Positions 1 through 15,125 of a stretch of 64,000 nucleotides of DNA are shown in pieces (within the stretch, counting starts at the first letter, position 1; each line of letters opens with the position of its first letter). Below the pieces are notes generated by a model. That model was not told where the DNA came from. It did not search any database and saw only the letters and a program-made list of their open reading frames with translations. The stretch is from assembly GCA_949318235.1 (NCBI GenBank), contig OX439132.1, forward strand, positions 25,989,148-26,053,147. Direction: 5' to 3'. The position numbers were made by a program, and so were the translations under genes. The stretch is from Ecdyonurus torrentis. Lineage: Eukaryota; Arthropoda; Insecta; Ephemeroptera; Heptageniidae.

Positions 1-404
1 AATAAATTGATAAATAACTCAAATTTGTAAAAATCAATATTCATCATAATAATACAAATAAATTTGATTCTTATAGGAATGTTAAATATTTTGATAGAAA
101 ATTCCATGTAACTTAGATATAATATTAACAAAGATGATACAAGGGAGCTTAAAAACAACAAAATGATGAGAAATTGCCGCAAGGTGAAGTAAAGGCAGCT
201 TAGCTTTTGTCTTTTACTCGACAATGATGTCAAGACAATTTTTTGCTTTTTCGTATTTTTTTTTTCTTATATGACATATTTCTTACGGCTTGTTAGCGAC
301 GATACCACGTTGCCAAAGAGAATTGTTGCTTTGTGATTTTTGAGACAAACAAATGTGGAGAGTATTATTGCGACATCAATGACATTTGATAATTTATTTT
401 ATTA

Positions 405-743
405 TTAAAGGCATAGAAAGCATGAAACAATACGTTCTTTTTAATCATTAAACACAAAATGGGATTTACAAAGCTGATGATAATTTTTAACAAAATATAA
501 ATGTGGCACCACAAGAGAGCGTGAAAAAACTGTGAAATATGCAATTTGCGTGAATATTTCTGTTTATGAGAAACAGGCAAAAATCAGTATGAAAATATTG
601 TGCGGGTTGCGTAAATTGAAATTTTCTGATCACTGCTACGGCGCTAAAGTTGGGTTTTGAGACCAATTAATGTTATTTATGTAAGTCCCATCATGTGTGT
701 TGTGTTATAAATGCTAATATTTTCATGTTGTCTATGCCTTTAA
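405..743 (-). mobile_element. TTAA-bounded MITE, copy 1
   Basis: TTAA at both ends, with inverted ends TTAAAGGCATAG and CTATGCCTTTAA. The core contains the reverse complement of the family word GCAACCCGC-A near 600. Length 339 bases. No coding capacity. Confidence 0.8.
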
Positions 744-1384
744 GTACCATTTTCTAAACGTCAAAACAATTAAATTGAATACACACAGCTAAGATTAAAG
801 AATCGCATAAAGTACTCTGTTAGAGGATTAAAGAATAAATTGGATTTCAATTTTCAATTACAAAAAGCTTATATTGAAAAAAAGTCCTTGATGACATTTT
901 CCATTATCAGTTTTTTTTTTCAATCTTCAGTTGAGCTTGATAATAATATAATTCATTAATTGTTCTCTCTTATAAAGAACTATTATTATTATTATTAAAT
1001 AAAAAAAATATATACGAATTTATTTGAATAAAACTTTTTCCTTTGAGTTGGCATTATGCTGATTGCATAAAGTAAATTAATATGGGCACTTAAAACTTCT
1101 AAAAAATGCAAAAATAATAATAATGAAATAAAAATAAAACTTTTAGTATCATTCTATTAAAATAATGTAAATTTTATTTTGCAAAATAAATTAAACTTCT
1201 TTTACAAAATTATATATTGACATTATAATAATGTCTTTATAAATTTTTGTATATTAAATTATTCTCTTCCAATTTAGTTTTATAAGGATCTAAAAGACAA
1301 CTCTCTACCAATTATATACATAAATTGTTATAATTATAATAAATAAAATTAAAAAGTCAAATCAAATTTTAAATTGGCTAATAT

Positions 1385-1479
1385 ATAGAAGAAGTGAAAC
1401 GCTTACAAAGAAATATAACTATAAAAAGTTTGCTTTGAAGTTCTATGAGACGATCGTTGATACGGAAGACACCAACTCA
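1385..1479 (+). other. Possible upstream exon or promoter of the synaptotagmin gene
   Basis: A small GC-richer island contains TATAAAAAG near 1421 and an open frame FYETIVDTEDTNS ending at a good donor (A|GTGAGT after 1479). The junction phase (1 base) is what exon A needs, giving ...TNSS-MIIALGG. No clear acceptor or in-frame ATG is visible, so this is only a candidate; the 5' coordinate is approximate. Confidence 0.2.
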
Positions 1480-1792
1480 AGTGAGTTCAACTGTGAGTGA
1501 GAGGAAGAACAAGGATATTTTTACCAACTTCTTTTTATATCAAGGAGTTCCTAAATTTACATATTATAAGAGTTCCATATTACTTCCTTATATTGAAGAG
1601 TGAGCAAAGATCCTAATCATTATAGTAAAAAATAAAATCAATATTGAAAAAAAAAGTATTTAAGACAAAAGAAAAAATGTAATATAAAGACACACTTGAA
1701 AATGTCCTACCTTTTATTGATTGGATTGGAATTCATATTTTGATATGGTGTATAGATTCAAAAAAAAACATATAGAGAGAAAAAAATTGTAG

Positions 1793-1860
<68 letters not shown>

Positions 1861-1915
1861 ATTATATATTATATATATATTATATATATATATATATTAT
1901 ATATATATATATATC
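1793..1915. repeat. (AT)n tract
   Basis: Alternating AT broken by TTA steps. Confidence 0.9.
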
Positions 1916-2572
1916 TAGTTATTATATATAGTTATAAAAAATCTTTGATCGCATGCCCTTTATAACCATTGCATATCCGGCATACATTCAAATAGTGCAA
2001 AGTATTGTTGCGTGTAAAAAGTCCACTTCATGTAAAAAATATTACCTTGTGAAAAGTCATAGAATTACCTCTATTAATTTTATATTTCAAGAATAAAATC
2101 TAAATATTATTGTTTTCCATTTGAAACTATATACACTAGACATTAAGTGCTTGCGAATTGCTTTGCATAGCCTTTTTTTAAGTTAATTTGTTCAACCAAA
2201 CGAAAGCTTAGTATAAAAAAATTTTATCACCTTATGACAGAACTCAAATTTATAAAAATAAACGTAATTATATCAATAGTTTATTTTTAACATTTATTTA
2301 ATTTCTTTTTTTCAAGTGAGATCTTCCTAGAAATTTTTATGAGAAAAAAAAAATCTAGTTACTTGAAGTATAATCATCAAAGATGGTATGATATAAACAA
2401 ATCAAAATTAAATTGTCAATAAAGAAAAGTATGACTTTAATTTAAAAAATTACGTTTTACTTTAATAATCATAATGAAAATTTTTTATTTATAGAAAATA
2501 ATAGGTATGCAGTATGCATCCTAGGTAATTTTTAATTCATAAACAGATATTACAGTATTGCGCAACTATTTT

Positions 2573-2573
<1 letters not shown>

Positions 2574-2667
<94 letters not shown>
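2574..2667. repeat. (TC)n microsatellite
   Basis: About 94 bases of perfect TC. Confidence 0.95.
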
Positions 2668-2671
<4 letters not shown>

Positions 2672-3332
2672 GCTTTTGTGTATGCATACTTGTTTAATGG
2701 TGTGGTAAACATAACATCGTGTCGCAATTGTAGCCATTTCTCATGAACTCATGAGAGTAAAACATTACATTATAAATATAAAAATATAGTGTTGAGTGTA
2801 CAGACTACAGACACAGGGATAAAAAAAATACTGCCGTCCCAACAAACACAGTTCTGTAAAAGATAAAAGAAGTCCTATACTTGCACTTTTTTTTTGTAAC
2901 TCTCATAACGGTACGTGCAATGCACTTCTTCTACAAAAATGAAATGTTTTGGGGGGTAAATTATATGGAATAGATTAACTATAAAAAAAAATTCACCCAT
3001 GTTTTAATCGCAGTTAAAACAAAACTATTATTTGAGTGATATTTGAAGAAAATGTAATCATTATTGTGTTGTTCTAAAATGTATAGCACAATTCTCACTA
3101 ATATGTATTGATATAAATATATTCTCAATTAACTATTATTAATTATTAATTTTATTCCTAACAAAAATATTAAAGTATAATATTATATTCTCAATTATAA
3201 ATAATTTAAGTGGAAAGAAATTTAACTTCAATTAAAATTCTAGTAAATAAATTATCGAATCGTAATTAAAAATTATATCAATAAAATAATTTTTACTTTA
3301 TATGTTAATGCTACTAATAAAAATTGTAACTA

Positions 3333-3402
3333 GTTGGGCTAAATTGGGAGGTTGTACGCCTGATTTTGCCCAATAAAAGCCGTTAATTATTATTATTATT
3401 AA
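3333..3402 (+). repeat. SINE-like tail repeat, copy 1, with ATT tail
   Basis: GTTGGGCTAAATTGGGAGGT...GCCCAATAAAAGCCGTTAAT followed by (ATT)n. The same sequence occurs at 30515. A fixed 3' body ending in a simple-repeat tail is typical of retroposon 3' ends; this family is not identified. Confidence 0.55.
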
Positions 3403-5453
3403 CAGTACACATTCAAAATCTTGTGATAAATTTACAATATTATTCTTAATGCTAGAAAAATATACGCTGAATATAAATGGTAAAATACTATCACAATTAT
3501 CTTGTGTGCATGGGATTTTGTGTACAGTACATTTCCTGTATAGTGTTAATAGTAATCCCATGCACTAACATGTGATTTCTGGGTTACTTATAAAAATACC
3601 ATGCGTTTATATGTAGACGTTATTAAATGTAATGTATCATTTATAAATTTATATTATGTATATAATATAATGTTATATCACAGGGTGTGTACTTGTGTAC
3701 TGTGTATACATTTGAGATCATATATTTTGCTTTTAAAATTCAGAGCTTGCTTTAATCATTAAAATAGCATTGCAAAATTTAGCAAAAGTAAAATATAAAC
3801 GTGCGAGTAAAAACATAAATTTCCAATTTTATTTTAATAACATGGATAAATAATTAAAAACTTCATACAATATTGTTTGAAATTTTTTTTTTGTATTGTA
3901 ATGATTATTCAATGCATAATAGAGCCAATATTGAACCACTGAACCTAATTTGCAATGCAAATGAAGGTATCATTAATACATTTTATATTTATCCATAACA
4001 AGCTTACTGTATTATTTTATAATAAACACTAGTATTCACCGAGAGGCATATTGTAAAAATATAAAAGATATACATAAGTAATAAGCCCATCAATGATAAA
4101 GTATACAACTGAGGTTGATAGTAATTAATTAATCAAGCTATAATCCTAGATAAAATTTAAATAACTGACATGAGGTTCTAATTTAGATTAACAGTAAACC
4201 TTAACTCTACTCTTCATAAGATTACGTTACTTAATTGTTAATGTTCTTACTATAGGAGCTTAAAATCTACCATGTGAAGAGATGTAGTTAAAACTTCAAA
4301 ATTTGAAACTCTTAATTTTCTTGTTTAAATTGGTTTATATGGTTGAGAATATCTCATTCTCTGTATAATATTTGAAAGCAGTGGTGATTTCAGTGATGAA
4401 TTTATAACAAATAAATTAACGTTATTTAAATTAAATTAATACAAGATTGTGGTTATATATTTTTACCATTCAAAAACTGACACTAAATTTTCAATGTTAT
4501 TTTTATTTATTTATTTATTTTTATTTTTTTTTTAGAAAAACTCACTGACCTAAAATGGTAATATTATTCCTGTCAGAAATCTCCTTAAAAATTTTCAATA
4601 GAAAAAAAATTCTTCAAGGGAAATTTGACATATGAAACTTTTGAGGTTTCTAGAGAACTAAAATTTCTGTATGGAAAAACCTAAAAGTCTTATTATAATT
4701 ATAATAATAACTAACATATTTTTACTAGGTAAAATTAAGTATACAGCCTCTCAATTTATCCCAACTGTCTTACTGTGATACAAAATTTTACTAAATATTT
4801 TGAATTTTTTTAATTTTTTTTTATCAAAAAGTTACATATAAAATACACAAAGTTAGTATTTATACAGAAAGACAAGAAAGCTTACTCATTTTACATATTA
4901 AGCAAAATTATTAGATGCATATTTTATTGAATAATATTACTAGCCACATATCAGTTTAGAATTTTAATTTCATCTTGATTTATTAAATTCTTTGATTCAT
5001 GTAGCTTCAAATAAGTTTAATAAAAATCAAAATGTAAATGAATCAATCTTGACATCAAATCATTGTAAGTAATATATATGAAAAAAAAACAAAAAAAAAC
5101 AAAAACAAATGCTGTAACTTAATAATAAAATATATTTTCCATTATATATATTACTTTTATGTTTTAATATTTTATACTCACTATTTTTGAAATATATATA
5201 TATATATATATTTTTAATAACATATTAAGATATCACTTTATGAAATAGCTCCAAAATATAATATATCTCAGTCACAATTATTATTTAATAACTTGTGATT
5301 TCGACAGAACTACATACTTCAATTTATCATCAGATAAAATGAGATATATTTCCTAAACGTAATGTCTAGACAGCCATCAGGGGACCACCACAACTTTACC
5401 ATGATTGCTATAACTAAACTTCCGTACAGTACTATATACATATTGCAACAGTT

Positions 5454-5687
5454 AGGTTGTACACTCAGCCTTCTCTAAATCTACCCATCAAAGCAATGCC
5501 GCTTAGAAAATGGTCAACATTTCATCTTTAGTTGCCAGATTTAACCTTGCGTAACACCTGCAGCTCCATTAGTGAAGGTTAAATCAGGCAACACTGCTGT
5601 CACTGAAGATGACATTTTGACCATTTTCTAAAGAAAGTAACTTCCCTTTGATGGGTAGTTTTAGAATTGAAGGAGTGTACCTCAATG
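5454..5687. mobile_element. Foldback MITE with CTACCCATCAAAG arms
   Basis: Arms of about 100 bases are inverted copies, including CTACCCATCAAAG, TAGAAAATGGTCAA and GATTTAACCTT on both sides. No clear target duplication. Confidence 0.7.
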
Positions 5688-6120
5688 CATTTAAATTGTG
5701 GTTATGTAAACTGAAATTGCTTTACACTATAATTTATGTTATATAGTTATTACAACTAAATATAATTAAATGTTGGAATTGTTTAAAGTAAATTAATCTG
5801 GATTCCTTTTGCATTATTTTTAATAATTAATATATTGCTGTTACATATTATTATATTTCATACCGTCCTAAAAATTATAGTGTATACATATAACATCTAT
5901 GTTTTAAGTTTGACGTGATAACGCATTTATGCCACTGATTGCAACAAAATGTAACAAAGATAAAAAAATAAATAAATAACTAAAGCAGAATAGCAAAAAC
6001 AATAAAAAAAAAATGTTTATAGTTTAATATTCATAATACATTATAGTCATTCATTTGAATACTTTCAAATTCTTGCATATTTGGATTATCACATTTTAAA
6101 TCAGTATCCAAGAGCATATC

Positions 6121-6169
<49 letters not shown>

Positions 6170-6323
6170 CAAAGTTACAAATTAACTTACTTTCTATATA
6201 CAGCAAAAGTTTATTTACGATGGAAAATATAAAAACTTTTCGTGCTTCACGCATGTGTACACAATTGAAAGATAAATTATGATCGATGTGAATAAATTAA
6301 TAGCAAGCAATGTAGGATCTAGC

Positions 6324-6354
<31 letters not shown>

Positions 6355-6510
6355 AACTCGCCGACCTGATTTCAACATTAAAGTTTATTTCGCGTAAACA
6401 AAGTAAGGTCTATGACTGTATATAATATTATAGTATAGTATAATGTATGCTTTCAAGTTAAATCACACACTCAATAGAAATAATAATAAATATATAAATT
6501 ATATTAGTTT

Positions 6511-6738
<228 letters not shown>

Positions 6739-7298
6739 CCTACATATTTCCAATATAAATTTTATTTTTCCTATCTTTTTTTAATTAATCTTTTTTCCTA
6801 TTTTTTCCTATCTTACACTTAAATCTTTTATTAACAGCATGTTATAAAATTATTTTTTATAATTTATAATTTAAACATGTATATTATCAATTATTGAAGA
6901 TATGTAAAACAATGATTTAAATTGTAAATGTTTATGTTAAAAAAAATTATATTAATTTTGTGGTCAAGGTTTTGTAAAATGGGGCTGGCATGCCTTTAAA
7001 ACGCCTTAATAAAGTTATACTATTATATGGTCCATATAATCAAGAAAGACTATACAATTGAATATTATTCCGTAAATAAATGCTTAAATTATGTTTATTA
7101 TGCTTTCCTTTTTTGTATTCTTGGAAAATAGCATGTGCATTATTATTATGTGCTTAATTTACTTGTTTTTTATATTGTGTCACAATAACTGTAATATGCA
7201 CACATTAATTTCATTAACATATATGAATTTGTGTTATAAAGTTTATTTTCTTTGAAATCAAATCTTATTTAACCAGAAAGTCTTTCTTGCTTTTTTTC

Positions 7299-7329
<31 letters not shown>

Positions 7330-7982
7330 GTGAAAATTATATAAGTTTTTTTTTATGGTTGTCATAAACAAACTGTGTTTTTATACAAACTAAAACATTG
7401 TGTTCCTTGTATAATATGGCGGTAAAACACTAATTATACTTAGTTAAGAGGAGGATTATTTTTTCATGCTTTTTTTTTTTTTTTTTTTTTTGTAATTAAA
7501 ATAAGATTATTTTTTATATGTATTCAGGAAAAAAAAATGAAACAGCTTTTTACATACAAACTTTTCCAAGTACGTCCTTTATAATATGCTTCTTTATTTT
7601 GTGTAAGTTTTAAAAAATAAAATTTTGTTCTTGTTATTTTGTTTTTAGTATATACTTACGCTAGATTTGTAATTATTGTTTAATGTATTTTATTTATAAA
7701 TTATGCAAAGTTTTTTGTAAGAGCTTTTTTGTTACCTAAAAGCAACTTTGAGAAAATCCATTATAAACATTTAAGGTTGTTATTATTAACAGTCATAAGA
7801 AATATTTTTGCCTTTTACTTTTTAAAGCTACCTAATAGCAGGAAAAAAATTTATATAAGTAGGTATCTTTTAAAGGAAGCTCTTGATTGTAAACAATAAA
7901 AAAGTAAGTAAATAAAAGTAATAAAAAAACAGTAGAAATAGCGATTGGATAAGCAAATGTTAAATTATTGAAGTTAGCATTG

Positions 7983-7988
<6 letters not shown>

Positions 7989-8070
<82 letters not shown>
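7989..8070. repeat. (GA)n microsatellite
   Basis: About 82 bases of GA. Confidence 0.95.
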
Positions 8071-8073
<3 letters not shown>

Positions 8074-8475
8074 ATGAATTTTGTGGTAGTATACAACATT
8101 CTTAGAAAATATGTAAAATGTCTCCCATCATAAGAATTTATATTTAAAAAAAATTACGGTAAGAAAAGCTGTGTGTGTATGAGATAAAAAAAGACTAAAA
8201 TTTGCATGAATAAACAAGCGATACTAAAATGAATGGAAGTTTTAGTAGCTTAAGTTTGTAACGTTGAAAATCTTCGTTGTAAAGTCAACATTACGTCGGA
8301 TCACCATCCAAGCATGAATCAAAACAACCAGAGACAGTAAGTATGTGATGTTTAAAGTATATAAAAAAACTGTATTATATTTTATACATAAAGATACTTT
8401 TCTACCGCATAATGATAAGTAATTTATTCCACGTCAAAAAATACAGAGTAAAATTTTGTAAACTCCAACAAAGTA

Positions 8476-8805
8476 ACAGTCAATAGTCTACAACATGCAT
8501 AAAACGATGAAACAACATGTGTTCTAAACACAAAATGATATCTACAGAACTGATGATAATTTTTACAAGAATCTAAATGTGGCCTCACAAAAGAGAAAGA
8601 ACAAATGTAAAGTATACAATTCTGTAAATATTTCTGTTTATGACGTCAGAAACATGCAAAAACTAGTATATGAAAATGTTGTGCGGGTTGCATAAATTGA
8701 AATTTTCTGATCACTGCTACGGAAACCAACTAACATTATTTATTTAAGTCTTATCAAGTGTTTTGTGACGTATGCATTACGTTTTCATGTTTTCTATGCC
8801 TTTAA
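8476..8805 (-). mobile_element. TTAA-bounded MITE, copy 2
   Basis: It aligns along its length to copy 1 and to the copy at 41365, with TTAA at the right end (8802-8805) and a degraded left end. It keeps TGACGTCA (8641-8648) and the GCGGGTTGC core. The left boundary is approximate. Confidence 0.75.
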
Positions 8806-11544
8806 ACAATTTTATTTTCAAAGTTATTATCAACTACGTTATTATCTACTCAGTTATTATCATTACACTAGAAAAGAGTCTGTGAAGAAAATAGGATTTA
8901 ATTTTATATTATTGAAAATAGTACTGTCTGATCTCTGATCTGATAATATCAATATGAAATATTAGATATATAAAACAGAATTTAATTTAAGATATAAAAA
9001 TGTTTATATTTAATTAAAAAAAAATTCTAGAAACATATTTAAAGGTTTTAAAGACTCACAAGTTCTTCTATTAAATGTAAACGAGTATTGATTTTATTGA
9101 AACTATTAACAAAGGCAAACCTTGCTTTATTAAAACAATGAAGTTAAAATACTTCTCTTGAATTTATGTTCAGCACTTAAACTTATTAGCAAGTATTAGC
9201 ATATAAAGAAAATACAGCTCTGAGTTTTACTAAAGTACATTATAGACTTTCTATTGAAAATTCATTTAATTTCATTTTAGATTTACTAGATTCAATGTTG
9301 TTATGTTGTTTCAACTCAATACAAAGTTACACTCTTTTTATTTACATTACAATTCTGTTCGTACATATAATAGCAAGTTAAGTGAATTTTGAAAAGTTTG
9401 TATGTGTAACTTTAAACATTTTCAATTGCACACATCATTATAAAAAAAGGTAAGTGTCATGACGCCATAATCCCTTTCGGTGTAGGTCAGGACAAATCCT
9501 TTCCAGTAAGAGGGTTTACAATGATCTGTGGCTTACCAAACCACAGACTCTACCTTTTAACACCACACTCCTCTGGGTTCCTAATACCAGACCTGTGCAG
9601 CTCGGACCACCAAATTACATCATTACATTTGTACGTAAATTTCATCGGATTTAAAAAGAAAAAAAAATGATAAAATGTTATTTTATTTCCCTTTATTTCA
9701 AGGATTAATTTACTTTTCACTGATAGAAAACTATTTACTTTATTTAACTAAAACGAAGCTAACTCAGAAGTGTTTGAAAATTAAGTGTTATGAATCTTAG
9801 TCACTGGAATGTAACGTGATACCTTATTCATGTACAGTGTTCACTGACTCACCAGAAGTCTTTTTCAAGTATTCTTCACATCTCTCTCTCTCTCTCTCTC
9901 CACTTGCTCGCTCGCTCGATCTCTATTGTTTGACAGAATAAAATGTGGTATATGGATAATCCCAAGAGTTTCTTTTAAGATTTATCTCCCACACTCTATA
10001 ATATAAAATTTTACAAAACTCTTTCAAAGAATAATTTTTTGTCGACGTAAAGTAAATGTGACATTCTGATCATCTGTAAAAGTTTTTTTCACGACTGATT
10101 TTTATCATAAAGAGAGAAGCACACGTTCGTCAAGTAAAAACTTTTAGTTCTCTGCAAGTCACGTAGTTAAGCTGAAACTATTTCCCATGTTGTGACTAAT
10201 TCTGTATGAGGTGTGAAATGTTATATAATATATATTATAATGTAAGTCTACAGAAAGACCATTATTTTTTACTACACAGTAACTGTTATTTACTGTTTTA
10301 ATACAATTTAAGTTGTGTTATGATTCCATTTTTATATAAATACTTATACAGCATGAAGTCATATAGAAATATGAAAAAAAGTAATAAAAACAAAATAAAA
10401 CTGTAATTGCATTTATAATTTATTTTCCTATTTTTCTCTACATATAAGTACGCAATATAAAGTTTTTTATAAGTAACAGTTATTTATTGATATTTTTCCT
10501 GTAAATTTGAAGAAAAAAAAAGTACAAAAACTCAACGCAAGGAAAAGTTAAATTATATTTTATAAACAAGTTTTAAGAAGAAAAAAAAAAGTTTTGTCAT
10601 TTACATCTGTTATTGTAATATATTAGATACACAAAAGAAAAGACTGAAGGTAAAAACTATGTTTTTCTATCAATTTCTAAATAAAAGCATAAAAAACACA
10701 GAAAAATATAAACAAAGTCTTTGATAGATAGTGGGATTACTTTTATGTTTCGAAAAACACGAATGTTGTTTGAAAGTTCACTTTGTTTTTTTCCTATATA
10801 CAAAAACAAAGAAGTGATAGATTGTTAAACGCTGTAAAATTGAGATCGAGTATGCTGGTGAATTTTGTTGTCGCCGCAATAGGCTTTTCCAAACTTGAAA
10901 GAGATCGAGTGGTATAAAGTACAGAGCTGTCAATTCAATATCCAACAAACAGAATACATTGAACCTAAATAAATTTCTCTTTTTTATATACTACGCCTAA
11001 ACTTTGAAAAGAATATATAACTTCATCCTCTCACAACGAGTATACAAAATATATAATTATATTATAATTTTAAATATTCATTTATGTGTTTTGAAAATTA
11101 AAGTTAAATATTGACTCATTAAATAATATAAATTTTATATTATGTAAGAATATGTAGCTGTAAGTAATTGTTTGTATACATACATCAACATTTTTGTCAA
11201 CAGAATAAAATTAAATACAGTTATTCATAATTTTGAGAGCTTAGTAAAAAAAAAAATAACAACTCGAGTTATTAAATATTTTTAATTTCATATTCTCTTT
11301 CCTTGTTTATACGCAACAAATTCATGAAGCTTCAACTATTAAGACTAGTGTATTCATAAATGTTGTTCCAAGAAAAAATATTTGTAAATATAGCATAATG
11401 AATGAAATAAAATACTAAATTGTTAAAGATTATTAAAATTCAAAGTAATATAACAGGTTACAAATAAAGCATATACCTAAAGTAGTTGTGAATCCTAATT
11501 GTATAGTATATATTATTAAAACTACAGAAAAGTATATTTGTTTA

Positions 11545-11579
<35 letters not shown>

Positions 11580-11613
11580 CAAAAAGCTTTTCTAATTTGT
11601 TTCATGTTGAAAG

Positions 11614-11781
<168 letters not shown>

Positions 11782-12016
11782 AACAGTTAATATTGATTTA
11801 TCCAAACTAAAGAGAGCGGCAAAATTAGCTACCTGCTTTGCTCATCTAACACACGATATATATTTCACATGAAAGCCTTTGACATCAAAACTTGATAAAA
11901 TATTTATGCAAATTGAGTTCATATCCTTGAACTTTTCAGAAGATAAAATGTGCGAAAGAAGAGTATCAGATGAAATAGAAATTCTATATAATATACATTA
12001 TAAACTCTAATAATAT

Positions 12017-12019
12017 ATA

Positions 12020-12060
<41 letters not shown>
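12017..12060. repeat. (AT)n tract
   Basis: Short AT run; a similar one is at 11549-11577. Confidence 0.9.
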
Positions 12061-12062
<2 letters not shown>

Positions 12063-12186
12063 CAGTATTTTACACCCTCATGATTTTAATCTTTTATTAC
12101 AAGATTTCATCAGTGTAATTGCAATTATCTTTTTAAACAAAAGGGATCATTTCATCAAACATATTTTGTAAGTAATTCTGCAAAGA

Positions 12187-12494
12187 CCCCAGTAAACATA
12201 TCATAGTGTGGCACATAGCTACAGGAAATGCAATTACGTACATTTTTTCATGGGTTATATATGTAAATGGAAATGATTCATGTTTCAAATGCACTTAAAA
12301 TGTAGATACAAGAAAATAATGCACTAAAACATCACTTTGAAAGTGCATGCACAGTACATTTCTGCGGAAAAAATGTATGTCAAATGCTGAGTGCAAGAGA
12401 ATATTGTATGGAGCATGCAAATGTTGAATAATTTGAAATTTCAAGTAAAGAACTTAGCAAGTAATAATTCTCTTCGGTACTATGTTTGCTGGGG
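12187..12494. mobile_element. Probable MITE with CCCCAG-AAACATA ends
   Basis: CCCCAGTAAACATA at the left is inverted as TATGTTTGCTGGGG at the right, about 308 bases apart. The interior is non-coding and rich in TGCACT and GCATGC words. Confidence 0.5.
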
Positions 12495-13485
12495 TTACTT
12501 TTAAAGATGAAATAAAACTTTGTTGGACATAAAAACGTTTTTCATAATATTCTTTATTTTTTGACATATTTATTTCACTGTTTGAACCAGCCTAGTGTGT
12601 AAATATATATTATTCTGCTCTACGTATTTGTTGGCTTAACTTGGACACTATTAGATAAATATAATATTATACTATATAGTAGATAAATAATATGAGTACA
12701 TACACACACAAACACATTTTTATTACATTTCATATTTTAAAAATCAATGAAAATAAAAGAAAAAAAACAATTCTATATTTTAATTTTTTATTGCCAAATG
12801 TATTTCATACATATTTTAAAATTATAATTATAACTACTAGAGTGAGTGAAAAATAACAAACAACAATTTTTATACTCTATATTTTTATATTTATACATTA
12901 AAATTTTATAATTACCATTTACAATTATTTCTTGGTTAAAACTGTATCTGTCTTAAAACTTTTTATCAAAACATCGTCATTATTCAAATATAAGAAATAA
13001 TTGAAGTATTGATTTTTATGCACTTGAACGAATGACGTATTTACGTTGGATATTTTTGGCATCATTATAAAACTTTTTCCTTCATTTTAGTTCACCCTAT
13101 TACAATATAAGAATATTATTAATATATTGTGTGTTCTTTTGTTTTTATTTTTTATTTCTTTATATATTATATTACTTTTGTAATTAAATTGAAGTTCTAG
13201 TATGTTTTTTTTAAATCTTTTTTCTTTATTATAATTACTATTTGGACTGAAATGTAATGGATTTGAACTAAATTAATCAACAATTAAATAGCAATAAATA
13301 ATTCATTTGAAGCTGATATTGACGTGATTGTGTTGTAAAGTAGTGGATTGTAGGGATTTGAACAAATAGACTAACATACAAATATGTGTTTGTTTTTTTA
13401 AACCACAGCATACCACATATCTTAATTTGTTTGCAGTAATCGATATTTCAAATATGAGCTATATTATTAACTAGTAGTCAATAAC

Positions 13486-13819
13486 TTAAAGAGCCCCTGG
13501 CCTCAAAAATAAATTTCCCCTCAATGATAAATCATGAGAAAGGACTATTATAAATACACATATTTTGTGCCTTAACCTTACAAACTAGGGAGAAAACTTG
13601 TAAAGTAGGCAACCCGCGCTACTATTTTTATTGTAGACCCGGAATTGTTGACGTGATGAATTCCTAAAGCTGCCTTCTTTATAGTTTTTCAACCCCAGTT
13701 TGTGAGACTACAGAAGGGTTGAAGGATATAATATGTGTATGAATAATGGTCACATCTCATGAATCATGATTTTGAGGTTTTTGATTTAATTCTTTGACGC
13801 CTGGAGTACTTTACTTTAA
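13486..13819 (+). mobile_element. TTAA-bounded MITE, divergent subfamily (copy 3)
   Basis: TTAA at both ends, 334 bases, the family length. Ends TTAAAGAGCCCCTGGCCTC and the inverse of CTCCAGGCGTC differ from copies 1 and 2, yet the core GGCAACCCGCG and TTGACGTGATGAATTC sit at equivalent positions. Confidence 0.55.
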
Positions 13820-15125
13820 GCTTTGAGTGGACAAACAATCTCCCATAGATGAAGCAAAATTGAGAAATATGGAATTAACTTTGAATGCATTTCATTTTTA
13901 ATTAATAAAAAATAAATACATACATAAGTTCCACCAAGACAATTAAGTCTTATCGGTGGGTGCTTAATCAACATAATATAAAAATGTTAATAAGCATTAA
14001 AAATTTACAATAATAATTAAACAAAATCAGCACATTTCATTTTTTTGTTTTTTCTTTTAAACTACAAGAATATTATTGCTACAATTAGAACAAACAAAAC
14101 AAATTATATTATTTACACAAATACCAATTTTTTACTTTTAGTTTTGCTTTTAATTATTTTTTCCCTACACATCCTTGATAAATTTTGGAATCTCATTACA
14201 GATTAGCGGTATTTGAACACTGTGAGTGTCCTTTCACCGTATCTATTTTATATATAGTTTATTCCACAAGAAAGCTTTTAATAATTATAGTAGATCCGCT
14301 TCAGTCTAACACTATAATCTAGAGACTAAAAAGATACTGTTTTAAACATTATTTCCTGTCTTTATCTAGCATGTTACAAACTTTGGTATTTATATTATAA
14401 GCAAGGGTTGTATATAAACTCACAATATATACGCGCGTTATTCTCTCGCTAAAAGCAATTTTCATTTAATGCTAAAGTTTTCACTACATAAATTTTATTT
14501 CGTATACCATGTTATTTAAAGCTTTTTAAAGTAACAATGAAGTTGATTTTTTTTTTTTTTTTTTTTTTTTTACATTTTTTTTACATTGCGTGAAAAATCT
14601 TACTAAATAAATACACGCTATTTACTTTTTGTTCGTTAACATGGTATTTAATGTTATTTAGTGATATCTTTACTTAGATTTTTTTACGTTAAGTTAAAGT
14701 TGGTTGTTAAAAGATAAAATATTTTTATAAAAAAAATTCTAACGAGTGACTGATTGAGCCATATTTAACACGGGTAGTTTATTCTGTTAGTATGTAAGTA
14801 TTTTAAGTATATTTATCGTTCATATAACATGAAAATATAAGAAAATTTACTTCATTTTTTTTTTTCAACGTAACTGTTTAACGTAACGTAATGATGTTTA
14901 TCAACATTATAAATTGTATCATATATTCCTAACTGTGTACAAAATTGTAATTAAAGCGATAAAAATACAATTTAAATCAATACATGTTTAACAGCATTCA
15001 TAATTGAAATAAAATAATAACAACTGTTGCCGGTAGCGACGTGTAGCCAATCAAAGTACTCTCAATAATGTCTGCAGGAGACCTACAGTATAATTTCCCA
15101 TTCTTTAACATTGTGGGAGCATCCT

